A program made the position numbers and the translations under genes. Under the pieces are notes generated by a model. That model was not told where the DNA came from. It searched no databases and saw only the letters and a program-made list of their open reading frames with translations. Source: Cinnamomum chago (lineage: Eukaryota > Streptophyta > Magnoliopsida > Laurales > Lauraceae). Taken from it: DNA of 64,000 nucleotides. The stretch is taken from the NCBI GenBank assembly GCA_038049695.1, contig CP142452.1:66469501-66533500 (forward strand), given 5' to 3'. Positions 1-11,823 of this stretch are shown here, one piece after another (the first letter of the stretch is position 1; each line of letters begins with the position of its first letter).

Positions 1-1080
1 GTTTATGTACAAGCTCGTTTTGAAGATTTGTTTCAAGAAAAAGGGGACCACTTCCTAAGCTTGTTACGCATATTAATTATGCTTCTTGTTAACTGTGTTT
101 TGTCTCGTTTTGATAAGTGATTCCCTCTTAAGTTCGACTTGTTTAAGCTGTGTTTTGTGGTATTTTGTCCATTCATGAATCTAAGTGAACACCATTGAGC
201 TTGGATTGCCCCTTCAGTCTGATCCACCGTCCGGGAGTCCTTAAACTTGAGGATTGTCTGCAGACTGGTCGTGTATTTTATTACACATTGTGCGTGTCCG
301 GTTCCATGGTCGGAATCCCTGTATATGTGGGAATCGTGTCTTGTTATATTAAGTATATCGTGCTTGTCGTGCGTGCTTACTCTTGTCATCATGTATGATG
401 GAGAAAGGATGGGCTCATTGTGGATTGTAACTATTCATGATATTATAAGTATTCATGCTAGCTTTGCTCGTTTTTGAAATGTACCTTAGTCATGTAACTG
501 TTTCCAATTCATCAAAATGCTTTAATATGTTTCTTTAAACATTTACCTATTACATGCTCATGCCTAAATTGATTACCTGCCAAACCGTCGTATTTGATTC
601 TTGTATGTTGGTGCCCAGGTGCAGGTGACATTGCCTTTGAGGAGGAGCGTCCGGAGGAGGTTGTTGAGCCACCCCCCAGTCAGAGAGTGGCATCCCGATG
701 ATGTCAACTAGATGTCGGGCAGGACCTTGAGTTTATGCTTCATTTTGTCATGGAATCCTTTTGGTTGTTTTGAGAATTGTATTGGCCTTTGTTGGCCTCT
801 TATGGGTTGTAACAAAACTTAACTTACTTTTGTGTTAGTCTTACAACTTGAATTGTGATGGGAATGTCATGTTATAATTCCTTCTTTTGATATCTTGGAC
901 TTGATGCTATTTTATTATTGCACTTGAAGTTTTATTTGTGCTTTTCTTGATGTGATTTTGCTACACGCTTCCGCAAACTTAATCGTGTGAGCTAGATTCC
1001 GCGTGTCTTGGAAATCCTCACCGCGGGAACCTGTGGGAAAAACACGTCGCTGGCCTGGGACCTGTTCCGAGGTCGCGACA
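1..1080 (+). mobile_element. 3' part of an LTR (same superfamily as the solo LTR at 48986-52201)
   Basis: The block ends in GAGGTCGCGACA. It shares a series of landmarks in the same order with the last kilobase of the solo LTR at 48986-52201. These are 'aagcttggat..ctgatccaccg' near 199-230, 'ccaaaccgtcgt.tttga' near 580, 'tattggcctttgttggcctct' near 780, 'ctacacgcttccgca' near 961, and 'cctcaccgcgg..acctgtgggaaa' near 1018. No tRNA primer-binding site follows position 1080, so this is a 3' LTR or solo LTR rather than a 5' LTR. The start lies outside the window. ORFs inside it are not convincing genes. Confidence 0.75.
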
Positions 1081-2167
1081 ACAATCTAGATGGATTTGGA
1101 CACACCATCGGTGCGCTTGTAGCATAATGTTTCAGCGGGCTTGTCTTGACTGCGGGAAACGGTATAGTTTCAACTCATTATGCTAGTACCTATGTGTGTA
1201 TTGAACATAACCGTGTTTTTGGGTTTATTGTCTTTATACTGACTGTATAAGATGATGAACATCCAAATGGTTATTATGAGTGCTTTTACTCTTAATCCCG
1301 ACATAAATAATAGACACATACATTTAGTGTTTGACATTTTGATTTACGAAGGAGTGAGATCTTTTATGGGTCAATAATCTCAGTGAATTGGATGACTACA
1401 CTACATGTATGGTGGATATTAGTTTATTGAAGGAATCCACGTCCCATAATAGGGATTGATGATATCCCCTTGATGAAGCTTTTAAGTTTTGATTATGTCA
1501 AACCCTGCAGGTGGACTTTGTGTTTGACATATCAAATAAGTTAAGTGTAAGGTCTCAAGGAATTAAAAAGATATCGATTAAAGATGGATGTCAGTAATTA
1601 TTTAATCGATGGATATCTGAAATCTTAACGTGGGGAGATTAATAAGCATTTAATAACAAGAAGCTCGAAATATTATATTGAGAATAAGGACTGGAGTGCA
1701 ATTACAATTCTTTAGTGGACTGATTTGTAATTTATGGAACTAGGATTCTAATTTGGGTCGAATTAGGGTTTCCTATTTCCATAAGGAGCCTATCCTTATT
1801 TCCTTCTTAAGGACCCCATTGTAGCCTAAAAATATGCGCTATTGCTCTCTAGGTTAATATACAAGAATAACAAGAGAGAAATCTCATTTTTAGAGAGCAG
1901 AGGAGAATTCGCAGAAGAGGCCCACTCCCTGATGCGAGTTCTAGCATAAAGGAATACAGTAGAAGATCTTGAGGTTTTGGGGTTGCTGTAAGATCGAGAT
2001 CAAATTAGAGAGATCTCGCAGGTATGATTTCATCATATTAGTTAAAGCTTATTTCCGCAGTGATCTGTACGCAATATCTAGAGATCCTGATTTCTACTCG
2101 TTTCTAACAAGGAAATCGTGGGGATTGCTTTTAAGAAAACAAGTTGCTCTTAGAATTGCAAAGTTGC
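1081..2167 (+). mobile_element. Remnant of a Copia-type LTR, boundaries uncertain
   Basis: No coding sequence is recognised. The block has LTR-like composition, with the phrase 'ggactggagtgcaatt' near 1690 followed by an AT-rich region and a TATA-like 'aaaaatatgcg' near 1830. The same phrase and order occur on the minus strand in the Copia LTR at 24853-26622, so I read this as a related, partial LTR. A short ORF at 1969-2199 reads straight into the poly-A run and is not credible. The ends and target duplications could not be placed. Confidence 0.4.
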
Positions 2168-2189
2168 AAAAAAAAAAAAAAAAAAAAAA
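2168..2189 (+). repeat. Poly-A run, 22 As
   Basis: An uninterrupted run of 22 As lies between the Copia-like LTR remnant and the leader of the Athila-like element. It could be the tail of a retroposed fragment or a simple slippage tract. Confidence 0.9.
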
Positions 2190-2981
2190 TACAAGTTAAG
2201 CTTGCTCAATTTAAGGATTTACGTAAGAGTTTCTAAACTTCACCCCACGAATCTTTTACTTGCAAGTGGGGCTTGGATGATTTAATTTTTGCAAAGTGTG
2301 AATGCTTGATTGACACACCATTTAATTGGACACACACTTAGTTAAGGGCAATCCACCCCAAAAAGATAAGGTCTGGATTTCATCACCAGATCCTTGCCCA
2401 ATTAGGCTTAAACTCCTCTCACATAGTAACCTAAACATTAATTAAAATCGAGTAGAAACGAGACCATAGGACTCGAGCTCAGTAGGATGAAGACCACAAA
2501 AGGTTGCACCAGTTGCGCTCTTTGGTCAAGTTGATGTCTAGGTAAGTCCTGTCCCTACCAAAAAGGGTGGCAGTCTCTGTTCTAGGAGTTTGGTTCTTAA
2601 GTGGGACCCTTGCTAAGTGCATTATGACCCCACCGCTCATCCTGGGGACTTACTTGGTCGATTTGGCTTCATAAGATCGGATTGGAGGCCTTAGTGCATT
2701 TTTCAAACCAATTAGGAGCTGTCTAGTAAGTTAGGCTAACCCTAGGATAATTTCTTGTGCTCAATCTTTGTGCTTGACCGCTTGTGCATCATCTAGTAAG
2801 ACCATTAGGGCCTCGCATATAGATTAGGCTTTCATTTCTTTAAGGTTGAACCCGATGCATGCGCTCTAGACCTGAGAGAGAGAAACTGTGGGTACGCAAG
2901 AGTAAGAGGTTAGTCAGGATAGAGCCCGAATTAGCTTTAACCATTGTTGGAAAGTCTTTCATCTTTAAAGAAATTGTTAGG

Positions 2982-4006
2982 ATGGCTGATCAAATGGACC
3001 CGCCCATGACTTTGAAGGACTACATGTACCCCACCAGGACAACTCAACCATCCTGCATCACCTTGTCTCAGACTAATGCTATATTTGAGCTGAAATCTGG
3101 CATGATCCAGTGCTCCTAGTATTCCATGGGCTAGACCAGGAAAACCCATATCAACATCTTAGGGAATTTGAGGACATTTGTGTGACCATGAGAATCAATC
3201 ACATGACTGAGGAGGCCCTTAAACTTAGATTATTTCCTTTCTCCCTAAAAGAAAAGGCTAAAGCTTGGCTTTATGCCTTACAGGCCAGGTCCATCACTAC
3301 ATGGGCCAAGCTAGTCGAAGAATTTTACAAAAAATTCTACTCCAAGCAAAAAACCGTTTCAATTCGGCAGGCCATCAATGGATTCCATCAAATGGAAGGG
3401 GAGACACTTTACAGTTATTTGGAACGATTCATGGACCGCTTAATCAAGTGTCCCCACCATGGATTTGAAAAAATCCTATTAGTCCAAATTGTGTATGAAG
3501 GCATGGATTACCCAACCAAACAAATGGTGGAATCTCTTTGTAGTGGGAAGTTTACACAGAAGACAACGGATGAAGCATGGACATTTTTGGAAGAAACCGC
3601 TGAAAACACATTGCAGTGGGCCCCTATCAAGAGGGAGCCCATCAAACCCACCATTCCTGAAAAAGGGGGGATGTTCAAGATTGAACCCAAAATTGAGGCA
3701 GAGGCCAAATTAGCCACTCTGGTAAGGAGAATAGAGGCCTTACAGTTGAACCAAAAGCCCACTCCAAACACTTTGGAGTCATTAAGATATAATCAGGCCA
3801 TGATTGGGGGGATTGACCAAACAATTTTGGGTCAGACCGAGTCTGTTGAGGAGGTGAATGCGCTATATCAAAACACTCATTTTGATAATCATCAGAAGAA
3901 TGACCCGTACTCTAACACTTACAATCAAGGTTGGAGGGACAACTCGAACTTTTCTTGGACCAAAGGCCCAACTCAAGGTGACCCATCTCAGTCCACTCAA
4001 TTTTAG
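2982..4006 (+). pseudogene. gag: Gypsy gag (capsid) with one frameshift
   Basis: The likely start is ATG 2982 (MADQMDPPMTLKDY...). This frame runs to about 3109, where a frame change is needed to enter the 298-codon frame ending at TAG 4004-4006. The second part is a classic plant retrotransposon gag domain: FHGLDQENPYQHLREFEDIC, then LRLFPFSLKEKAKAWL, then FYKKFYS, then ETLYSYLERFMDRLIKCPHHG. The protein would package element RNA in cytoplasmic particles. No CCHC zinc knuckle was seen, which is common for Athila-type gag. Because of the frameshift a full-length product is unlikely. Confidence 0.75.
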
Positions 4007-4447
4007 CCCAATTAATCTCAAGTAAATGCCCCACCCCGGTTTTCAAAAACCCAACTTCAACCCCATTCTATTGACCTAGAGGGTAGATTCGTTAGAAGAG
4101 GTCATGAAACTCATGTCTCAAACCATGGCCCAATTGTTTCAGAGTACTGCTCAATTCCAACAGATAACTACTCAACTTTTGAATGGCCACACTCAAACCC
4201 TTGCAAAATTGGAATACCAAATGGGCTAACTGGCCAATTCATTAACTACTAGAGACAAGGGAACCTTCCCTAGTCAACCCAAAACTAATCCCAAGGGTCA
4301 AGTTGTTCATGATCCTAAAGGAAAAGGCTCGGAACAAGTCAATCCATAATCACTCTTAGGTCGGGTACACAGGTTGATAACAATGTCAAACTACCCAAGG
4401 AACCTGAGGAAGAATCAAGTGAGAAAGTAGAAACTGAGGAACCAAGT

Positions 4448-5407
4448 GTGAATGCTGAACCCATATTAGAAACAGAGAACCCATTCAATGCTGAACCATC
4501 ATCTAGTGAGCCCACCCTTAGGATTTATGTTCCCAAGGCACCATACCCACAAAGGCTAGGACCAACAAAATCAACTGTTCTGTTGGATAAAATGCTAGAA
4601 GTATTCATACAAGTGGGGATTAATATCCCATTACTTGATGTTATTCAACAGATTCCTTCCTATGCAAAATTGAAGGACCTTTGCACCTTCAAAAGGACTA
4701 CCAATGTGCCCAAGAAGGCTTTTCTAGCCCAACAAGCTAGCTCAATCATTTCATGTCCAACCCCGATCAAATATAAGGATCCAGGGTGTCCTACCATTTC
4801 TTGCCAGATAGGGGACCATCACATAGAGAAAGCTTTGCTAGACTTGGGTGCAAGTTTGAACCTTCTTCCATCTTCTGTTTATGAAGAATTAGGTTTCGGG
4901 GAGTTGAAAAAGACCCATGTTACCTTGCAATTAGCTGATGCATCGATTCAATACCCCAAGGGGGTAGTCGAAGATGTTTTTATCAAAGTCGGAGACTTTG
5001 TGTTCCCTATCGATTTTGTTGTCTTGGATACCAAACACACATCTGGGGTTGAACCCAAAGTTCCAGTCATCTTGGGGAGACCATTTCTAGCCACTTCAAA
5101 TGCCTTGATCAATTGTAGGAATGGAGTGATGCAAATTTCTTTTGGGACCATGACAGTTCAAGTGAACATTTTTAATGTCACTAAGCAACCTCCTGATAAG
5201 GATGATGGGGTTTTTGAAGTTAGTTACATTCATGAATTGATGGAAAATCACTTACCCCATTTGAAACTTGAAGATCCACTAGAGGCTTGTCATGCCCACT
5301 TTGGACGAGATTTTGATATAGATGGCCACATTGAAAAGGTGTATGCACTACTAGATTCAACCCTATTCATGGAAAGAATAGGTGGCAACCTAAGCGAGAG
5401 ATCTTGA
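4448..5407 (+). CDS. Gypsy retropepsin-like aspartic protease
   Basis: The open frame is 319 codons. It contains the aspartic protease signature LLDLGASLNLLPSSVYEELG at about residues 130-150, with D-L-G-A-S in place of the commoner D-T/S-G-A-S. The flap/second half follows as ADASIQYPKGVVEDV and VPVILGRPFLATSNALI. The family cleaves the Gag-Pol polyprotein. The ATG at 4448 is simply the first in the open frame; in the intact element this would be part of gag-pol. The bases between gag and this ORF (4007-4447) are open only in short pieces. The frame ends at 5407 and nothing like RT follows. Confidence 0.7.
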   Translation: MNAEPILETENPFNAEPSSSEPTLRIYVPKAPYPQRLGPTKSTVLLDKMLEVFIQVGINIPLLDVIQQIPSYAKLKDLCTFKRTTNVPKKAFLAQQASSIISCPTPIKYKDPGCPTISCQIGDHHIEKALLDLGASLNLLPSSVYEELGFGELKKTHVTLQLADASIQYPKGVVEDVFIKVGDFVFPIDFVVLDTKHTSGVEPKVPVILGRPFLATSNALINCRNGVMQISFGTMTVQVNIFNVTKQPPDKDDGVFEVSYIHELMENHLPHLKLEDPLEACHAHFGRDFDIDGHIEKVYALLDSTLFMERIGGNLSERS

Positions 5408-6436
5408 CCTCAATTTTGGAAGGTAAGCTTGTTTGGGATCCAGGTGGATTCCATGTTAGGTGTCAAATAGGGTAGTTTCTTTTTCTTTATTTTTATATAT
5501 ATTATTATTAGTTTAGGTTATCTTTTGTCATTTTTTTTTACTTACCTTGGACAGGGGAGCGCCATGCAAAATCATTAGGTAACTTCTTCCCTTTACCTCC
5601 TACAATTCCTTTTTCCTCATGTTACATTATCATTTTCTGCATGACATGCACGACATTGAGGATGCTGTCTAGTTTAGGTTTGGGGGTGAGAACAAGCACA
5701 CTTGTCCAATTTTAGGTGTTTTTTTTTCCAATTTTAGGAAAACTATTAATTTTTTTTAAAAAGTTTTAGAAAATTTTTTTGTGCAATTTTATTTTATTTT
5801 TGAGAAAAAGGGTAGTTTTGAAAGGAATTGATAAAATTCAACGATGCTAAAAAACCTGAATTTTAAAATTTTTTGGAAGGAAGTAAAATGAAGGTTCATC
5901 TTTTCTAAAATATATCAAAATAGTACTAAACGCTGTTTTTCATTGAAACACGTATACTTTTATCAAGATTTTGGATAGGAAGCCTGGGTGTTGAATTTAG
6001 AGTTTCTCAAGAAAGATGGGAAGACTTTCTAAAGTCTAGCCTTGTAAGCCTACCTAGTTCATCGGGATGGTTGGGCCAACCAAAACCATTGGATTAATTC
6101 GGGCAAATTGAAAAAGGTTGCCTATTGTTTAGGGACTGCAAAAAAAAAGAAAAGAAAAAGAAGTAAGTGTTTAGTTAGAAGTTTGAAAAGAATAAAAAGT
6201 TGTGACTAGTTTGGGTTCGTAGCCTTTTTAACCCGAGCCAATAAGCCCTTACTGGCTCGGGTTAAAAAGGCTTTAAAGCCATCTGGTTTGGGAGACATTA
6301 GCCTAATGCTCGTTAGGGCACTGGATAACGGATTACTGGCTCACTGGCTAGGTTTTTTTTGCCTTTGTTAGGATAGTAAACTTCTCCTTTTTCACTTATT
6401 TTGCTCGAGGACTAGCAAAAAGCTAGTTTAGGGGTG
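5408..6436 (+). other. Non-coding 3' region of the Athila-like element
   Basis: AT-rich sequence with many homopolymer runs and no coding motifs. It contains the perfect hairpin at 6221-6272. It ends in 'gctcgaggactagcaaaaa..ttaggggtg', the polypurine-type tract that precedes the LTR in Athila-like elements. Confidence 0.6.
6221..6272 (+). repeat. Perfect 20-bp inverted repeat, 12-nt loop
   Basis: The left arm at 6221-6240 (agcctttttaacccgagcca) is exactly complementary to the right arm at 6253-6272, around a 12-base loop (6241-6252). The arms are much more GC-rich at the loop end than the surrounding sequence. The RNA would form a stable hairpin. Confidence 0.9.
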
Positions 6437-8358
6437 TGATAAGTCCACAAAATTGTAGCTTTCATTCATCATTTTATATGCATTTGTGAACTTAATTAGA
6501 TTAATTGCATAGAATTACACTTAATTTCATGATTTCATGCATTTGAGCATCAAAGTTGGAATTTTAGTCAAATTTGATCAAAATTCATTACATTACATGA
6601 CTTTTGTGAAATTAGGGATTTTCATCTCATTCATCACCCAAAAATTAGTTTTTTTTAGCTTCACTAATGCATACCTGCTAATTTTGACACTATGTGTTAT
6701 TTTTGGAAAGTTGGATATTTTTGGTGCATTAATAGGCATGTAGGTTCCCATGCATAGTCAATCTAGATTCTTTACACTTGATTATTATTGACATTATTTA
6801 ATTTTATTTATGTAGGAGAAATCAAGAGTGGGACCTGCACTGGTGAAACTTAAAGAGAGATCAAAGGCGGGATGCCCTTCATAAAAGAAAGAGAAAATTG
6901 GAAACTTTGCAAGGAGAGTTGACTAGTCAAAGTTGTAAGTGAGGAAGCGTGCCAAATATGGGAAGATAATCAAATAAAAAGCAAATAAAGAGTCCAAACA
7001 TATCTTGAACATCCAACATGGGTCCCACACACCCCATTGCATGCCAAACATAGAAGTTCCCTTAATTGCACAATTATTTTTGGATTTTTCAGGGGAAGCA
7101 AATTGAAATGGTCATAACATTCAACCTGAGTGTTGGATTAGTGCAATCTATATACCGTTGGAAAATTCTTTTTGAGTAGATATCCGTGGAGCCTAAGATT
7201 TCATAAATCAGAGCTATATCGAAGGAGATATGACCTCCGAAAGTAGGCTGTTATAATTCTATGCGGGAATTACATAATTTTTTCAAAATTGGCAACATGA
7301 GAGATGTTTGAGGAATTCAATTTGACAAGACTTGGAGTCCAAGAGGCCACACTTGTAACAAATCCTCTTCAATTCAAATTCTTTCCAAGTATGAATCCTA
7401 GCTTGAAACCTACGCAAGAAATCTTTACCAATAAGGAAACAAGTCCTAAAAGAGAGGAGATTCTTTGCTAAAAAGGAGGCATCAACATCTATAAAACATT
7501 TCTTCACCAAGCATCTTAGTACAACCCTCTCTTCTATTCCTTTCTTTCTCTCTTCCTTTTTTTTTTCCATTAGTTTATTTTTATTTTTGGTAGCCTTGGA
7601 CCATGTCTAAGGATTTATTTTGAAGGAGAAAATTTGTGAAGGAGAAGTTGTAAAGATGCAATTATTAATGATAAATCAAGAAGCATTCTTTGCAATGGTG
7701 GGCTAATTTTCTTGATTAGAGTTATGGTTGAAGGTAAGTAATTGTCTTTTTATTTGTTTAGTAATTCTAATTTGTGTTCCATGATTATGTGCTTAATGAT
7801 TAATAGGCTTGTCTTTGTGCCCTAGGCAAATCTCTATTTTTATTTCTAAAAATAAAAATTAGTTTTTGACTACTCATGCTTAGGTTTGATAGGCCATGCT
7901 TAGGATTTAGATCTTTTGATGGTTTATGCTTACTTTTGATGGGTGGTGCTTAAATTATTTTTATTCTTTTAAGAGAAAAAGGAAGTCTTGAGTTTTGAAT
8001 TTTTTTATGATTAAAAAGGATTTTTAAAAGTTAAAATTTCCAAATTAAAAACATTGATTTGTCTTTCATTTGAAGTAAAAATTGGAACAAGTTAGGGTTA
8101 CTTGATAAATAATTGGTGGATGCTTATTAGATTCTTATGCTCTAATCACCTTCATTAATTGGTAGATTTCGAATTTCTGAATTAGTTGCTTATTTTTATA
8201 TCTAAAAACTCAAAAATTTCCTTAATTGTTAGTTTATTAGTTTTCTTAATTTAAAAATTTATTTAATTAGCTCCCTATGGGTTCTATCCGTTCTTGCCAC
8301 TGTCTCATCTAGATACCCATGTACTTGCGGTATTTTATGATTGATAAGGATCACATCA
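6437..8358 (+). mobile_element. 3' LTR of the Athila-like element
   Basis: Starts TGATAAGTCC directly after a purine-rich tract and appears to end at ...GATCACATCA near 8358, about 1.9 kb. The 3' boundary was placed by the terminal CA and the loss of LTR-like text, not by comparison with a second copy, because the 5' LTR is missing. It includes the 'ttggaaaattctttttgag..gagatatgacctcc' type passage common in plant Gypsy LTRs. Short ORFs inside (6537-6743, 7283-7570) are not gene-like. Confidence 0.5.
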
Positions 8359-8633
8359 CTATTTAACATAGATTTTTAAATTACCAAACACTTCTTTTGA
8401 TTCTAGCCTTTTTTTCTTTATAGTTCTTTTTTTAATGGCTCTATTTTGATGAGTTTATCCAAAAAAGAGTAGCGGTACCAAACAAGGCTACACCTACTAC
8501 TCAATATGGTAGTTATATTTCTCTCAGAAAAGAATAAATTAAAGAAAATGAATAACTAGAAAGTAAAATGGAGAGAATTGAGGACTTGGACAACTAAGGA
8601 GAAAGGAATGAAACATCTGGCGAGTTTGCATCT

Positions 8634-8723
8634 GGTTCATTTGTTAGAGTTTTATGTCAGACATCTGGTCATGATAAGGAAGAAAGTGGTTCATTTGTTA
8701 GAGTTTTATGTGAGACATCTGGT
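8634..8723 (+). repeat. Two 36-bp direct repeats, 54 bp apart
   Basis: The unit 'ggttcatttgttagagtttt...agacatctggt' occurs at 8634-8669 and again at 8688-8723, with a single C/G difference. The 54-bp offset is a multiple of three, so a frame running through both copies repeats the same peptide. Confidence 0.85.
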
Positions 8724-9808
8724 GATATCGCTAGATAAGGCGAACATCCAGCAATATCCATCGATAAATGCAAAAGGTCAAGAAAAAAAAGAAGGAAAAA
8801 AAAAACCAAAGATAGACCCTCACACATTATCATTAAATTTTTTGTCCTCCTGCTATTGCATGCAAGTGTAAGGGTTTTTTTCCTGTAAAAAACTCATCAG
8901 AAAAACCTAAGATTGGAATGCTAATTGGTTGATCCAGTTGCACAGGGGATGTTGCTTTGCCTCTCTTTTTACCTTATTATGCATTGGATTGGATGTATAG
9001 TATTTTTGTGGTAGCCAAGCGCAAGGGGATTGGGACCCGCAGGGAGATAATGAACCTGCTCATGTGAGGAGCAAGGGGGAGACAAAGGGATCAATCCATG
9101 GTCCTCCACATGAGGGGCTGCATTGCCAACCAACTAGGCAACCTCTCGGTCTTGATTGGATATATACTGTTAATGTTAATAAATTGATTCTAAGTTTTTT
9201 GACTATGGTCTCCTAATGCCAATTGTATCACAACATTGTAACAACTCATTTGGTTGCATTTTGAATGACCTCAGTATTGTTTCAAACTGAGTTTAGGCAT
9301 GAGAGTTAAACCCATATTAGAAGTGATCTATGCTGTGATGTCAATATTACTATCATTCATGTCAATGAGTATATAAGTTATATAAATTGAAGCGACATGT
9401 CAATTTTGTTCTTACCAACTTGATCATAGGAGATGAATTGCGACAGCCATGATTCCGTATAGAATGCAAGATAAGACTAGATGACTGCAGTCATTAATGA
9501 TATTGATAGAGACAATGATGTCTTGATTAGTGTGTTCTCAATGATGTTGAGTGTACCAACGGAATGGTTCTACCAAAAAGAAAAGAAAAAAGGCTGAGTG
9601 TATATTTGCATTCTACCTTACTATTTTATTAATAATCTACCTAGACATCAAATGGATGCAAGCCTTATGGGAATGAGGAGTAATTATGGATGTTTGTCAG
9701 ATTCAACAACAGTTAAGAGAATTTTCTCATTTCTCGCTCTCATTGCCAAACAAATTCAATTTCAGAGGAAGTGAAAGATGCTTATGTTACCCACAGTGCT
9801 TCAGTGGC

Positions 9809-9812
<4 letters not shown>

Positions 9813-9865
<53 letters not shown>

Positions 9866-9870
9866 TATAT
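9813..9870 (+). repeat. (AT)n microsatellite
   Basis: About 58 bases of alternating A and T with one G interruption near 9864. Confidence 0.95.
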
Positions 9871-10417
9871 GCTAGCATAATAACTCGTGCTGAGCACAGA
9901 TATAGCCAACATTACAATTTAAATATTCATGCACTAAAAGCATTTATAGATTTTAGAAAGAAAATAAAAAAATAAGAAGGGAATGAGAGTACCGGTTTAT
10001 GTAATCCAAGAGCTAGAGCTAGTGGTGTGGAAATATGAGAATTTAAGTAGAAAGGGAGTGGTAGAGTTTGGATTGAAATGCAGTTTTTGCATTAAAGGAG
10101 AAGTGTGGGTGGTTATGAGTGGTTTTGTAAATGGATAAAGTAGGCAGTTGCATAACTGGGGAAAGAAGATTTAAAAACAGAATAAATTACTGTCAAAATC
10201 CCAATCGACAGTCAGAATTAAAGTGAAAACCTTCCTATTTAATATAGTATAATTGAAATAATAACAAGAGGCACTCCAATTCTAAAATTGTAGAATCAAT
10301 CTAATAATAATTTTCTATGCTTCTAAAATGAATAGTAATTATTAGCTTGCATTTTTGATAGATCTTTCTTATACTAAGATGAAAGAACGAATGCACTTTG
10401 GGCCGCCCTTTCCCTTG

Positions 10418-10695
10418 TGTTAATTTGTATGGCTCAATAGAAGTTAATAAGTCTTGGTTAACTGGGCCCCTAGATTGCCCAAGTTGTACTGTGATTAGAA
10501 GTAGGGTTTGGGTGTAACAGGGTTTGTGACTGATATTATAAATAGAGACTCATAGTCTCTAGGATGTACCCTCTTCTAATTGCATAGTAAATTCTCCTGT
10601 CTTCCCCGTGGACGTAAGCCAAATGTCGAACCACGTAAATCTCTTGTGTTCTTTTTGTGTGTTTGATCTATTCTTATAGGCCCTAGATCACAACA
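10418..10695 (+). mobile_element. 5' LTR of Copia 1
   Basis: Starts TGTTAATTTG and ends GATCACAACA. It aligns end to end with 14571-14849. It contains a TATA box at 10537-10544 and the 'gtggacgta' passage also found in the 3' LTR of Copia 2. Confidence 0.9.
10537..10544 (+). promoter_or_regulatory. TATA box of the Copia 1 LTR
   Basis: TATAAATA lies about 119 bases into the 278-base LTR. The same octamer is kept in the 3' LTR at 14690-14697. Confidence 0.7.
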
Positions 10696-10698
10696 AAC

Positions 10699-10710
10699 TG
10701 GTATCAGAGC
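10699..10710 (+). other. Primer-binding site, initiator tRNA-Met type
   Basis: TGGTATCAGAGC starts three bases after the 5' LTR. It is the standard plant Copia primer-binding site complementary to the 3' end of initiator tRNA-Met. Confidence 0.85.
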
Positions 10711-11823
10711 GTTGCGCATGATCGGAGGAGATTCGACAGATCGAATCTCAGAGGGCTGGAGTTGTGGCTGCGTGATCGACATGTTAGATCTTAAGATTGA
10801 GATAATGTTTTCTGGATCATGCGGAGGGACATCGTTTGATCTCGGTGGGCCACACAAAGTGCAGAGAAGAGAAATGGATCGTTCCTGGTTTTGGATCGAT
10901 TTGCAGGACCAAATCGTCGCCAGAGCAAAGGTCTGCCGTTGTAGAGAAGAGAACGCGAGGAAGGAAGAAGAACTGAAGAAGATCGCCGCCCTTGGTCTCT
11001 GTATTCAATTTTACGAGTTGGTGTGCATCAGTGATCCGAAGAAAAAGAAGGTTGGGATCGAATTCTCGATCTCTACTGAAGATCTTCACTGGAGAGAGAA
11101 AACAAAGGACCAAGCTCTGTTCTCGTAGAATCCAGAGAAGAAGAGCAGAGGAGACGATCTTTGCTTTCGAGAGAAGAAGACCACTGCCCGTTTTTTTCCA
11201 GGGGAATAGGGCGTTGAAATCTTCGCCAGAGTTTCTGCTGCGTGTTGCCAGAGAAGAAGGGCCCCCACTGGTGCTACCGCGTTGTGCCGAGGCCAAGGAA
11301 GTCGGGGAACGGGAGAAGGTGTAGGTTCTAGTTTTGGTTCCAGAACGAAGAATGAGAAGAAGATGCGCTTTGGCTTGCATCGGTTTCAGGTTGTATCCAG
11401 GTCAGGTCAAGCCTGACTTGTTTAAGAAGCCCTTCGCCAGTCCAGGTTGGGTCAAGTCCAGGTCAGACCTGACCCGTCTAGCAGAAGCCTAGAGCAAAGC
11501 CCACAAAAAGCGCTGACGTAAGCAGATCCATACTGTCAAAGGCTGTTTTGACCAGATCGAAGGATGAAAATCATTTTCGCAATATCTTGGAGATCCAGAG
11601 TCTGATCGGAGATCCATTTGAACCTACGAACTCGTTACGAGCAAATCTACACGGTTGTGGAAGAAGATTGGTTGTTCAACAGTCAACGAAGGACATTGAC
11701 TGATTGGAGCATAGAAACTTATTTCTATAATATCTTACCCATCCAGAGTCAGATTTCAGATCCATTTCTTCTAGCGTGCTGGTGGTGACCAGAGCTACAC
11801 AAGTACTATGAAAGATTTGCGGA

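Larger units (their letters stand above)
2190..8358 (+). mobile_element. Athila-like Ty3/Gypsy element, 5'-truncated, gag-protease only
   Basis: The order is a leader region (2220-2980), gag (2982-4006), retropepsin (4448-5407), about 1 kb non-coding, a polypurine tract at about 6427-6436, and a 3' LTR. No reverse transcriptase, RNase H or integrase motif was found between the protease stop and the LTR. It therefore looks like a non-autonomous gag-carrying derivative. No 5' LTR or primer-binding site is visible; upstream lies the poly-A run and an unrelated Copia LTR remnant. The Athila assignment rests on the gag/protease sequence style and on the polypurine-tract/LTR start ('ggggtg' then TGATAAGT). 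Confidence 0.7.
8359..10412. other. Spacer without recognised genes
   Basis: No protein family could be recognised on either strand. It holds a short tandem duplication (8634-8723), an AT microsatellite (9813-9870) and AT-rich text. The 97-codon ORF at 8578-8871 spans the duplication; another frame also stays open across it. Neither gives a known motif. Confidence 0.5.

Noticed and set aside
1969..2199. 76-codon ORF ending in poly-Lys
   Set aside because: Runs into the poly-A tract and lies in LTR-like sequence.
9001..9150. Passage with 'gtagccaagcgcaagggg' and 'ccaactaggcaacctctcgg' resembling a tRNA-like or SINE head
   Set aside because: No A and B box pair with correct spacing and no terminal tail could be found.
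10817..11380. 187-codon minus-strand ORF in the Copia 1 leader
   Set aside because: It lies antisense to the untranslated leader between primer-binding site and gag, overlaps other long frames and has no family motif. Low stop density reflects GA-rich composition.
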